Shown here one piece after another: positions 18,561-26,147 of a stretch of 64,000 bases of DNA. Within the stretch, counting starts at the first letter, position 1. Each line of letters starts with the position of its first letter. A model generated the notes under the pieces. The model was not told the DNA's origin. It was given only the letters and a program-made list of their open reading frames with translations, and did not search any database. Source of the DNA: Chryseobacterium aquifrigidense (lineage in GTDB: Bacteria; Bacteroidota; Bacteroidia; Flavobacteriales; Weeksellaceae); contig NZ_VFPD01000001.1 in assembly GCF_006716485.1 (NCBI RefSeq), positions 2,214,008-2,278,007 on the forward strand. Direction: 5' to 3'. The translations under genes and the position numbers were made by a program.

Positions 18561-18593
18561 ATCCTTTTCAAGGTTTAAAACCTTGAAAAGGAT
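18561..18593. repeat. Palindromic repeat, 16-bp arms
   Basis: ATCCTTTTCAAGGTTT and its exact reverse complement around one base. Its centre, GGTTT next to AAACC, is shared with the palindrome at 52854-52886. Such elements recur between genes in flavobacteria. It lies in a spacer of about 430 bp with no gene. Confidence 0.7.
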
Positions 18594-18620
18594 TCCAGCA
18601 AAATTCTTGGAAAATAACAA

Positions 18621-18660
18621 CCAAACCCCCTTTCAGTTTTCTGAACGGGGTTTTGGTTTT
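18621..18660. terminator. Hairpin, probable terminator of the C1q-like gene
   Basis: CCAAACCCC pairs with GGGGTTTTGG, with an inner CAG/CTG pairing; T-rich flanks lie on both sides. It is about 100 bp past the stop of the minus-strand gene ending at 18762, the only gene likely to need it. Confidence 0.5.
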
Positions 18661-18761
18661 GAAGCAAGGCAATTATGAAGTTTACCTTATTAGCTGCTTA
18701 TCTTTTTTATATAAAAACTGGCGTACTATAAAGTTTATTAATGCAATATATTTGAAATACT

Positions 18762-20129
18762 TTACAAAGGTGTATAAACAACGGATATTGTAGCTTCCAT
18801 CTGTCTGTACGATCCACCTTTATTACATTGGCTATATGCATGAAATTGTTCGCCTGCATTCATTATAAAAACAGCAGTAATATTGGTGTATCCACTTCCT
18901 AAATAATTAGATCCGTAATGTTGGGTAAGCTTGTTCCCTGTAGTCCTTACCCCAACTGATACTCCTCTGTAATGGCTTTCTAATGGTGTACCTTCAGGAA
19001 CCTGGTCAAAATGGGCTGTGATACTTATAGTATATAGTCCTGTCTTGACTGCTTTAAAGGTACCACTATCAACTCTTGTCAGATAGGCATTATCAGAAAG
19101 ACGGGTATTTTCAAACCACATGATAGCAGCGGAGCCATCCGCCGTTTTTAATGAAGGTCCCGTTCTTGTTGCAACCAGAGCACTGACAGGTGTTGTGATA
19201 TCTACTTTTTTAGCAACCCCGTTAGCATCCAAGGCCATTAACATGTCTGTGCTGTTCATTGTGGATGACGGAACCCCTCTGAATCTTACATTTCCGTCTA
19301 CATCAAGTTTTTGGGTAGGAGACATGGCATAATTGGTATCATAACGTCCTATTCCCATATTTCCATTCTCGTTAATTACAACAGCTGGTCGGTCACTCGT
19401 AGAAAATGTAAGAGCTGAAGAATTGGTTGCTCCATTACCCCAGTAATTGGCTTTTATACCTGCTAATGGGAAATTAGATCCTGAAATCTTTCCGTTAAAG
19501 GATATTTTTCCGAGCTCTGTTCCGGAAGCCAGGTTATTGGTTCCTGTTCTTTCCAGATTAATCAATGGAGAGCTATTGGTTGACTGAACTTTCAGCTGAT
19601 TACTGTCAGTATTGCCATTTTCTTTTATATGCAGGGCTGCATCAGGCAATTGCGTTCCTATCCCTACTCTTCCGTTATCTTTAATAACGAAATCCGTGTT
19701 TGAAGTTCTGGCAGTTCCGGTAGAGGCTGCTCCTAATTTTACCATTGTATTGGCCGGATCATCTATGAAGGCATCTGCTGTGGGATCCCCTACGGCGATC
19801 GTTCCAGAATTCAGTTTTTGCCAGCGGTTCAGATTGCTGTCAAAATAAAAATACCCTGTGCTGGTTACTTCTGTAGTCTGCCCGCTGGGAGCTGTATCAG
19901 CAGCAGTTACATATACCATCGCTCCTTGCTGTTTTTGGGTATAGGTCTTTGCTCTGAGCTGTGCGCCCGTAATTCTTGGAGCAATAATACCATCGAATAC
20001 ATTTGTAGATGTCGGCTTACCTACAACATCCAGGCTGGCCTGGGGATTTGGCGTATTAATACCTACTTGCGAGAACACCTGAAGGCTGAGTATAATGCCT
20101 CCAAGTGATAGAAATTTTTTTTTCATCAT
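18762..20129 (-). CDS. Secreted surface protein with C1q/TNF-like C-terminal domain
   Basis: 455 residues from the ATG at 20129 (a second ATG follows at once). The signal peptide ends FSQ and the mature start is VGINTPNPQASLDV, the opening seen in many Chryseobacterium surface proteins. The middle (residues 60-310) has repeated ID/GRVGIGT-like strands as in tail-fibre or adhesin stalks. The last 130 residues (from about VATRTGPSLKTADG) look like a C1q/TNF jelly roll: ADGSAAIMWFENT, GLYTISITAHF and AGEQFHAYSQ. Probably a surface fibre with a globular head; no protein secretion tag is visible. It has a full promoter just upstream. Confidence 0.75.
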   Translation of the reverse strand: MMKKKFLSLGGIILSLQVFSQVGINTPNPQASLDVVGKPTSTNVFDGIIAPRITGAQLRAKTYTQKQQGAMVYVTAADTAPSGQTTEVTSTGYFYFDSNLNRWQKLNSGTIAVGDPTADAFIDDPANTMVKLGAASTGTARTSNTDFVIKDNGRVGIGTQLPDAALHIKENGNTDSNQLKVQSTNSSPLINLERTGTNNLASGTELGKISFNGKISGSNFPLAGIKANYWGNGATNSSALTFSTSDRPAVVINENGNMGIGRYDTNYAMSPTQKLDVDGNVRFRGVPSSTMNSTDMLMALDANGVAKKVDITTPVSALVATRTGPSLKTADGSAAIMWFENTRLSDNAYLTRVDSGTFKAVKTGLYTISITAHFDQVPEGTPLESHYRGVSVGVRTTGNKLTQHYGSNYLGSGYTNITAVFIMNAGEQFHAYSQCNKGGSYRQMEATISVVYTPL

Positions 20130-20147
20130 TTGATCATTTTGTTGCCG

Positions 20148-20180
20148 CAAAAGTAGAGAGATAAAAGATATACCAACAAA
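20148..20180 (-). promoter_or_regulatory. Promoter of the C1q-like surface protein gene
   Basis: Minus-strand -7 box TACTTTTG at 20155-20148 is an exact consensus match. A TTG at 20176-20174 (18 bp away) and a TTTG at 20180-20177 fit the -33 element. The start codon is about 19 bp downstream. Confidence 0.7.
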
Positions 20181-20186
20181 ATACAA

Positions 20187-20602
20187 CTACATCAAACATG
20201 CATTTTTAACAGATCATTAATACACCAATGATACATCTATCCATTATATACGTCATATAAGCAGGATAATTTGTAGTATGTTTCAACTGCTTCTAACAAT
20301 AGATCTGAAAAACCGACAGACCGGTTTCTGTTTTATATTTAATTTTTTTTTACAATTTTTTTCGGGCTTCTTTTAATATTGTCAATAGAAGATTCTAAAA
20401 ACAAAAAGGTGATCTAAAAACCCTTTTTCATCAGAATAATCTGTTGCATGAGTTCCTTTGACTTAAATTTATATCAGACACCTAAAATCTTTTTACTTTA
20501 TCCCCCACTGATAGTTGGAGACGTTTTATACCAGGAACAACTGGGAAATTTAAAAAAAACATCATCTTTTAAAAGAAACTCCCAAATATTCCGTTTAATT
20601 CT
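20187..20602. other. Divergent intergenic region
   Basis: About 420 bp between the surface protein and the lipoprotein gene at 20615. It is AT-rich, with a small dyad around AAACCG/CGGTTT near 20310-20330. A plus-strand frame beginning at 20448 overlaps the next gene and has no protein-like character. No gene supported. Confidence 0.4.
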
Positions 20603-20610
20603 TAAATTTG
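20603..20610 (+). promoter_or_regulatory. -7 box directly abutting the start codon
   Basis: TAAATTTG is an exact match and ends only 4 bp before the ATG at 20615. If used, the transcript would have no 5' leader. No good -33 TTG is visible. Confidence 0.45.
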
Positions 20611-20614
20611 GCTT

Positions 20615-21079
20615 ATGCGAAAGAATCTTTATTTCATCATTATATTATGTACGCTTACCAGTTGCTATACCTATCAGGTAAAAAAGCCTGTAGATCCGGC
20701 AGTCAACAATAATCAAGGCACTAAAAAGAATACAGCTATAGCTAATAATCCTTCTACAGAAATAACAGGTACAAATCCAGCATCTCAAAGTCTGAGCGCA
20801 CAACCTGCTCCTGTCAATATTCAGGAGAAACTGGCCGCCGGTAAAAATGTTAAAATTGAAGTGGATAACAACAGTTATAAAGTCATTGTTGACCGATGGG
20901 AAGGAGACAGTCTGGTCGCACACCCTGTTCGTAATGCTAAAAAAAGTCTGAAATTCCATAAGAACCAGATCAATAGTGAGAGAATTGCAGAAAAACGCTT
21001 TTCACAGCCTATTGCTGATATTCTTACCGTTACGGCTTATGCCGCCATTGGTGTTGGAATCTATCTTCTGGTCAAATAG
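20615..21079 (+). CDS. Lipoprotein, hypothetical, with C-terminal membrane helix
   Basis: 154 residues. MRKNLYFIIILCTLTSCYTYQ is a lipoprotein signal peptide with lipobox LTSC. A Thr/Asn/Gln-rich linker is followed by a compact basic domain (residues 70-130, DNNSYKVIVDRWEGDSLVA) and a C-terminal hydrophobic helix (ILTVTAYAAIGVGIYLLVK). No family recognised. Flanked by a surface protein and a large orphan protein, which gives no functional hint. Confidence 0.65.
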   Translation: MRKNLYFIIILCTLTSCYTYQVKKPVDPAVNNNQGTKKNTAIANNPSTEITGTNPASQSLSAQPAPVNIQEKLAAGKNVKIEVDNNSYKVIVDRWEGDSLVAHPVRNAKKSLKFHKNQINSERIAEKRFSQPIADILTVTAYAAIGVGIYLLVK

Positions 21080-21174
21080 TTTTTTAAACATTCCTATACT
21101 TCAAAGTTTCCATGTTTCGAACCAGTAAAAGTCTGAAAATTGACGAAATAAGAATACTTTGAAATCAACCTAAT

Positions 21175-21207
21175 AAAATAGACTGCCTTGTTGAGACAGT
21201 CTATTTT
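21175..21207. terminator. Bidirectional terminator between convergent genes
   Basis: Eleven-bp stem AAAATAGACTG/CAGTCTATTTT (21175-21185 with 21197-21207), loop of 11. It sits between the plus-strand stop at 21079 and the minus-strand stop at 21228, with A/T flanks suited to both directions. Confidence 0.75.
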
Positions 21208-21227
21208 GTTATACTTATTTTTGTTGA

Positions 21228-22898
21228 TTATGGCCAGATCACCCCGGATTGTTTAGGGCTCGTCCATGGTTTTCCTGCAGGACTTGTTCCCGGATGGGCA
21301 GCAAGACATTCACTTACCCATGTGGCTCCCACAGCATGAGATTTCACTTTTTTCACAGAACAATAGGTAGTTCCGAAGTTATCTTTATACAGCTGGTAGT
21401 TAGGATAAGCGCCCTTCGCTACCAACTCTTCATTATTAAGAAGTTCGACATCATCACCCACCTCAGCCGGATAATCGACAACAGCACCCAGAACCCATGC
21501 TATGGAATCTCTGTTGTTTCCAGCCACCAGACTTGGCGGAGGACTGAGTGTGATCTTGATTGTAGATTTTGATTGGTCTACAGAGATGGAGGAAGAATAT
21601 GTAGATTCTTTAACGCTTGCCAATGGAATACCTAAGAAAGAAAGTGTGGCAGAAGTAGACTGTTCAAAGGTTTTCTGAATGCTTTTATAATCTTCACCTG
21701 TTACTGTAATCTCTACAGTAGGATAATTGGAGATTGCCACCCCGTTCAGGAGTCCGAAAGGTCCTTCCGGTCCGAATTTCATCCCAGGATCCGGAGAAAA
21801 TTTATATCCTGAGATATGCTTTTCTTCTTCTTTGTCTCTGCTGTTGATCTGTGCTTTGCGGATAGGATCAAACCATGCCCAGTACATATTGCTGGCAATA
21901 TTAAAATCTTTTGGTCCAAAGTTCACCAGAGTAACCCCTGTAAACATCATAGATATTTTGATTGAGTTTTTGCTTATCGCAATATCTTCACTGAAATAAT
22001 TGGCATTGCCCCCGATTCCTAACGTAAAGAAATCAAAGATAGGAATAGAAAAACCCGTTTTCCCTTCTACGGAAACCCGGAAACGACTTTCGGATTCACG
22101 GCTTACTTCCATATCGATCTGAGCAGTCTGAGAAGTATTTTTAAGCCCGTTTAAAATCTCATTTAGAGGCGTGGTCACCTCAAAAGCGGGTAAAATACTG
22201 TCGTCATTCAGGAGCAGTCCGCCGTTTTCTTTTTTAGGATTCTGTACATTCTTCAAGGCTTTGGATAGGTAGCCATTATTCATTGTCACATTATTCTGCA
22301 AAGATATAGTGGCCCCCAGCGCATCCAGATAATTGGCCAGTACAGGAATAATAGGTTTTCCGCTTGCCGGTGTCTTGTTCAGTAATGCATCCAGGTTATC
22401 ACTCTTCTGAATCTGGTACAAAGTAGTAGCAGGATTCGCCCACTCTGTAGCAATTTTATCCATAATGATATCAATAGGCTGCATGGTGTCGGTAGCTGGA
22501 GGAAGTGTGTTATAAGCGGCTACCCAGGCATTAAGCAGGGCCATTTGCTGATCTGTCGCTCTGGTATGAGCATCATTCAGTACAGCTGTATCTTCTACAG
22601 ATAAGGAATAGTTGACTTTTGAAAAAGCATCAATAAAGTAATTGGTAAATACCTGATCCAGCTGTACCGGCTCAGTATTGGCTCTCAGGTTGGAAGAGAT
22701 CCAGTCGTAAGTTTTTTTATTAAACTTCAGGTTTGACGGATCCTGCCAGTAATAAGGAAAATTTCCTTTTCCATTAATAGTAATTGCAGACAGATCTGTA
22801 CTTAAAACACTTGCAAGAATATCATTGGCTCTGTCTTTCAGTTCTGTAATAATTTGTGATGCTTCTACAAAGGGAGCAACATTTTCTCGATTTTTCAT
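21228..22898 (-). CDS. Large hypothetical protein without signal peptide
   Basis: About 556 residues from the ATG at 22898 (MKNRENVAPFVEASQIIT). A frame back to 22985 exists, but a promoter-like box (TTACTTTG, minus strand, 22995-22988) would place transcription start at or after that ATG, so the internal ATG is preferred. The N-terminal half is helical (residues 10-240). The C-terminal half is beta-rich (FSIPIFDFFTLGIGGNANYF, ITVTGEDYKSIQKTFEQS). A few Trp/Cys residues occur only at the end. I recognise no family; the shape, helical then beta-rich, would fit a pore-forming or secreted effector protein, but that is speculation. Confidence 0.6.
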   Translation of the reverse strand: MKNRENVAPFVEASQIITELKDRANDILASVLSTDLSAITINGKGNFPYYWQDPSNLKFNKKTYDWISSNLRANTEPVQLDQVFTNYFIDAFSKVNYSLSVEDTAVLNDAHTRATDQQMALLNAWVAAYNTLPPATDTMQPIDIIMDKIATEWANPATTLYQIQKSDNLDALLNKTPASGKPIIPVLANYLDALGATISLQNNVTMNNGYLSKALKNVQNPKKENGGLLLNDDSILPAFEVTTPLNEILNGLKNTSQTAQIDMEVSRESESRFRVSVEGKTGFSIPIFDFFTLGIGGNANYFSEDIAISKNSIKISMMFTGVTLVNFGPKDFNIASNMYWAWFDPIRKAQINSRDKEEEKHISGYKFSPDPGMKFGPEGPFGLLNGVAISNYPTVEITVTGEDYKSIQKTFEQSTSATLSFLGIPLASVKESTYSSSISVDQSKSTIKITLSPPPSLVAGNNRDSIAWVLGAVVDYPAEVGDDVELLNNEELVAKGAYPNYQLYKDNFGTTYCSVKKVKSHAVGATWVSECLAAHPGTSPAGKPWTSPKQSGVIWP

Positions 22899-22987
22899 GA
22901 TAATAATTTTGGGTATGGTTCCTACTCTTTTCCTGGCTTTTCGGATGCTGCCGTTGTTCAGGGTTTTGAAGCTTCTTTTGAACATAC

Positions 22988-22995
22988 CAAAGTAA
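22988..22995 (-). promoter_or_regulatory. Candidate -7 box of the large orphan gene
   Basis: Minus-strand TTACTTTG matches seven of eight positions of TAnnTTTG. It decides the start choice for the gene below it, because the upstream ATG at 22985 would be outside the transcript. Confidence 0.4.
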
Positions 22996-23258
22996 CGATG
23001 AAAAAAGACCGGATTTCAGAGTATAAATTTCCGATTTTGAAGCCAGGTATTTTTACTGAAACCTATACGCATTTGTACGTATAAAAAACAGCGTATTATT
23101 TTAACCACCAGCATCTGTGTCATCTGTAAGAAAATATAAACCACAAAAGTTTTAAAAATATTTGATTTTTATCTTCAAAGCTCTTTTTAAAGGTTAACCG
23201 CTATCTAAATAGCTTAAATAAAGTCTATATTTGAAGATCAACCAACACTATCTCATAT
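22996..23258. other. Divergent intergenic region
   Basis: About 260 bp before the GNAT gene, AT-rich, no gene supported. A CACAAAAGTTTTAAA-like phrase near 23143 resembles other intergenic repeats in the window. Confidence 0.35.
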
Positions 23259-23747
23259 ATGAAAGATATTCACTATAACATTAAACTCAGGCCGACCGCA
23301 GTGGAAGATCTGGAAATTCTTTTTCATTTTCAGCTTGATGATGAAGCCAATCATCTGGCAGCATTTACATCAAAAGATTCCACGAATAAAGAAGCTTACA
23401 TTGCTAAGTTTACCAAATTACTGGCCGATCCCACCGTCAACAACCAAACCATTATGGCCGATACAGTAATTGCCGGAAGTATTGCCAAATTTATCATGGA
23501 GGGTGACGCAGAAATCACCTATTGGATTGATAAGAATTTCTGGGGAAAAGGTGTCGCCACAACGGCGTTAAAGAATTTTCTAGTCTTGGAAACAACAAGA
23601 CCTATTTTTGGACGGGTTGCTTTTGATAATCTGGGTTCGCAAAAGGTTCTGGAAAAATGTGGTTTTATGAAAATTGGTACTGACAAAGGTTTTGCCAATG
23701 CCAGACAAACGGAAATTGAGGAATTTATTTACAGGCTTGACCGATAA
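23259..23747 (+). CDS. GNAT-family N-acetyltransferase
   Basis: 162 residues with the acetyl-CoA-binding fold: IAGSIAKFIMEGDAEITYWIDKNFWGKGVATTAL contains motif A (about residues 70-105, pantetheine loop GKGVAT), and FDNLGSQKVLEKCGFMKIG is the classic motif B end. Similar to RimJ/RimL-like or YesJ-like acetyltransferases. Substrate unknown. The next gene (HEPN) starts 33 bp later, so the two may share a transcript. Confidence 0.88.
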   Translation: MKDIHYNIKLRPTAVEDLEILFHFQLDDEANHLAAFTSKDSTNKEAYIAKFTKLLADPTVNNQTIMADTVIAGSIAKFIMEGDAEITYWIDKNFWGKGVATTALKNFLVLETTRPIFGRVAFDNLGSQKVLEKCGFMKIGTDKGFANARQTEIEEFIYRLDR

Positions 23748-23780
23748 TTCAAGACAAATCGTACTAAAATTACTCAACTA

Positions 23781-24704
23781 ATGATAACTAATATACCAGA
23801 ATACGAAGATTTTGAAAAAGTTGCAAAAGAATGTCTAATTCAAGCACTTGAGTCTTTGTTTAATATTTATTGTAAGTATAAAGAATACGATGATAAAAAT
23901 ATAACTGAAGAAGTACCTCTAAATGAGGTTTGGGAACATAATAAACCAACATTCAGAACATCGATTATATTATTACATCAAGGAATTGAAACTTACATGA
24001 AAAGTATAATTGTAAGAAATTCTCCTTATTTACTTCTAGAACAAAAAAGATCAGAGTGGCCAAGTTTACCAGAAAGTAAAAATGTTGATTATTCTGCTAT
24101 GTACACATTTGCTGGGGAAAATCTTCTTCATACTTTTTGTACAGTTACAAATGGAACTCTTACCACAGAAAAAATAAAGTTTATTGAAGATATTCGGCAA
24201 AATAGAAATAAGGCAATTCATGGAGCCGGAAATATATTAAATGATCCTAATACTGTTATAATCGATATATTAAAAGCATATACTTATTTTTTTGGAAAGG
24301 ATCAATGGTTTAACGATATAAAAAAATGGAATGAATCGAATCCTCTTTTTGGATATTATGATTGGAGTTTCGAGAGTACATTATCATATAAATTTTTAGA
24401 TTTTCTAGAAGCAACAATTGGGATAAAAAAAATAAACAGTTTCTTAAATTTTGATTTGAGTGGGAGAAGGTATCTTTGTCCTACTTGTTTTTATGAAATG
24501 AACTCAAAAGGTGAGAAATTACTAAGTAAATGGGCACTTCTCAGTCCAAATAAACCTTCTTCAAAACTTGTACACTGTATCAATTGTGACTTTGAGAGTG
24601 AAATAGAAAGAATAAATTGTCACAGTAAAAATTGTATTGGTAACGTAATAGACATGGATGGTATTTGTCTTACATGCGGTGAAAAACAAGAAATCTTCAC
24701 ATAA
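23781..24704 (+). CDS. HEPN-like domain plus C-terminal zinc ribbon, putative RNase-type effector
   Basis: 307 residues. The first 170 are helical, with LHQGIETYMKSII and then RQNRNKAIHG (about residues 139-148). The R-x4-H spacing in RNKAIH is the HEPN nuclease signature. The last 90 residues carry cysteine pairs (CPTC, CINC, CHSKNC, CLTCG), which suggest two zinc knuckles or one large zinc ribbon. HEPN proteins are often RNA-cutting toxins or defence effectors; a zinc ribbon could bind RNA or DNA. The gene is more AT-rich than its neighbours and has no visible antitoxin next to it. I do not know a named family with this exact pairing. Confidence 0.6.
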   Translation: MITNIPEYEDFEKVAKECLIQALESLFNIYCKYKEYDDKNITEEVPLNEVWEHNKPTFRTSIILLHQGIETYMKSIIVRNSPYLLLEQKRSEWPSLPESKNVDYSAMYTFAGENLLHTFCTVTNGTLTTEKIKFIEDIRQNRNKAIHGAGNILNDPNTVIIDILKAYTYFFGKDQWFNDIKKWNESNPLFGYYDWSFESTLSYKFLDFLEATIGIKKINSFLNFDLSGRRYLCPTCFYEMNSKGEKLLSKWALLSPNKPSSKLVHCINCDFESEIERINCHSKNCIGNVIDMDGICLTCGEKQEIFT

Positions 24705-24824
24705 TATCTTTTTAAATAATAAAAACATGCATCATATCATCGATAGTCCATTTTCAATGGTAGGTAACAGACAAAATAGATAACAGCAATAAAAAGAAGA
24801 ATGTTATCTCAAAAACCAAATCTT

Positions 24825-24832
24825 TATATTTG
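24825..24832 (+). promoter_or_regulatory. -7 promoter box of the YcaQ-like gene
   Basis: TATATTTG, an exact TAnnTTTG match, 31 bp before the ATG at 24864. It shows that this gene is transcribed separately from the HEPN gene. Confidence 0.6.
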
Positions 24833-24863
24833 AAAAAACATCATCAATCTGCTTTATTAAAAT

Positions 24864-26075
24864 ATGAAAAACAAGTTGGCATTAGGACAATTGAAGCTTG
24901 CCACATTAGACAGCCAGGGATTAACGCACAATACGCCATTCGGAACCGGAAAAGAGGCTGTTCTCAATGCTTTGGAACATCTTGGATATATCCAGATCGA
25001 TACGCTGTCTATGGTGGAGCGGGCTCATCATCACACCCTTTGGACAAGAATTCCGGATTTCAGGGCCGATTATCTGGAAGAACTGGTAGAAGAACGTAAA
25101 GTATTTGAATATTGGTTTCATGCAGCTTCATATCTTCCCATGAAGGATTTCCGGTATGTTTTACCTCAGATGCTGACGATCAAAAGAGGAGAATCCCGTT
25201 ACTACAATGCTGATCCTAAAGTGATGGAATATGTGACAGACACCATCCGGAATGAAGGACCTAAAAGAGCAAGAGATTTTGAAAATGAAAGCCAAACACC
25301 AGGAAGCTGGTGGAACTGGAAACCTGCCAAGCTGGCTCTGGAAAGACTTTTCATGCAGGGAGATCTGATGATCAGCGGACGTTCGGGAATGCAGAAAACT
25401 TATGATCTCGCTGAGAGAGTTTTACCATCTTTCATTGATACTACAGAACCTACTCCACTTGAGTTTGCTGAATATCTGGTAAAAACCAATCTGAGAGCTT
25501 ATGGCTTTACGACGTTAAAACAGATCACTCACCTTCGAAAAGGAAATGATGTAAAGAAAAATGTCAACAAGGTCTTAGACATGATGCTTGAAGAAAACTT
25601 GATTTCTCAGGTCAAAATAGAAGGATTGCCCTCCGTCTTTGTTCGGAACGATTTTTTTGAAAAGACATATGATCTTAAAGATTCCAATATCCGGCTGCTG
25701 TCTCCGTTTGATAACTCCATTATTCATAGGGAGCGGATCAAACAGATTTTTGATTTTGACTTTCGTCTGGAATGCTATACTCCAAAAGAAAAAAGACAGT
25801 ATGGCTATTTCTGTCTGCCTATCCTGTTTGGAGATCAGTTTATCGGAAGGGTTGACTGTAAAGCGCACAGAAAAGAAAAAAAGTTTGAACTTATCCATCT
25901 ACATATTGAAAACAGTACTATTGACCTTGATTTATGGCTTACACCTTTCGTAGAAACCATAAAACGTTTTGCCATTTTCAATGGTTGTGAATCTTTGCTT
26001 CTGACTAAAGTAAGTCCGTCAAAGTTGGGTTCTTCTGTAAAAAAGGAATTATCCAAAGTAAAGTTTAAAAAGTAA
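24864..26075 (+). CDS. YcaQ/AlkX-type winged-helix DNA glycosylase
   Basis: 403 residues of the HTH_42 family. The characteristic segment IQIDTLSMVERAHHHTLWTR (from about residue 43) contains the QxD motif that in E. coli YcaQ carries out catalysis. WFHAASYLPMKDF and LSPFDNSIIHRERI are other conserved blocks, and winged-helix domains fill the middle. YcaQ opens DNA interstrand crosslinks by removing alkylated bases. The match in length and order is good, so a role in repair of crosslinks or bulky alkyl damage is likely, though substrate range is not shown. It is convergent with the adenosine deaminase gene. Confidence 0.85.
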   Translation: MKNKLALGQLKLATLDSQGLTHNTPFGTGKEAVLNALEHLGYIQIDTLSMVERAHHHTLWTRIPDFRADYLEELVEERKVFEYWFHAASYLPMKDFRYVLPQMLTIKRGESRYYNADPKVMEYVTDTIRNEGPKRARDFENESQTPGSWWNWKPAKLALERLFMQGDLMISGRSGMQKTYDLAERVLPSFIDTTEPTPLEFAEYLVKTNLRAYGFTTLKQITHLRKGNDVKKNVNKVLDMMLEENLISQVKIEGLPSVFVRNDFFEKTYDLKDSNIRLLSPFDNSIIHRERIKQIFDFDFRLECYTPKEKRQYGYFCLPILFGDQFIGRVDCKAHRKEKKFELIHLHIENSTIDLDLWLTPFVETIKRFAIFNGCESLLLTKVSPSKLGSSVKKELSKVKFKK

Positions 26076-26094
26076 ATGAAAGCTATTAAAAGAC

Positions 26095-26130
26095 AAATCG
26101 CACTATTGAAGTCAATAATGCGATTTTATT
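26095..26130. terminator. Bidirectional terminator between convergent genes
   Basis: AAATCGCA/TGCGATTT outer stem with a TATTGA/TCAATA inner stem (26095-26126), followed by T-rich sequence on the plus strand and A/T-rich sequence on the other. It serves the YcaQ-like gene and probably the deaminase gene. Confidence 0.85.
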
Positions 26131-26147
26131 TTTTAGGAAAACTCCTA

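Noticed and set aside
20448..20681. 77-residue plus-strand frame
   Set aside because: Overlaps the lipoprotein gene in another frame; the lipoprotein has a clear lipobox, this one has nothing.
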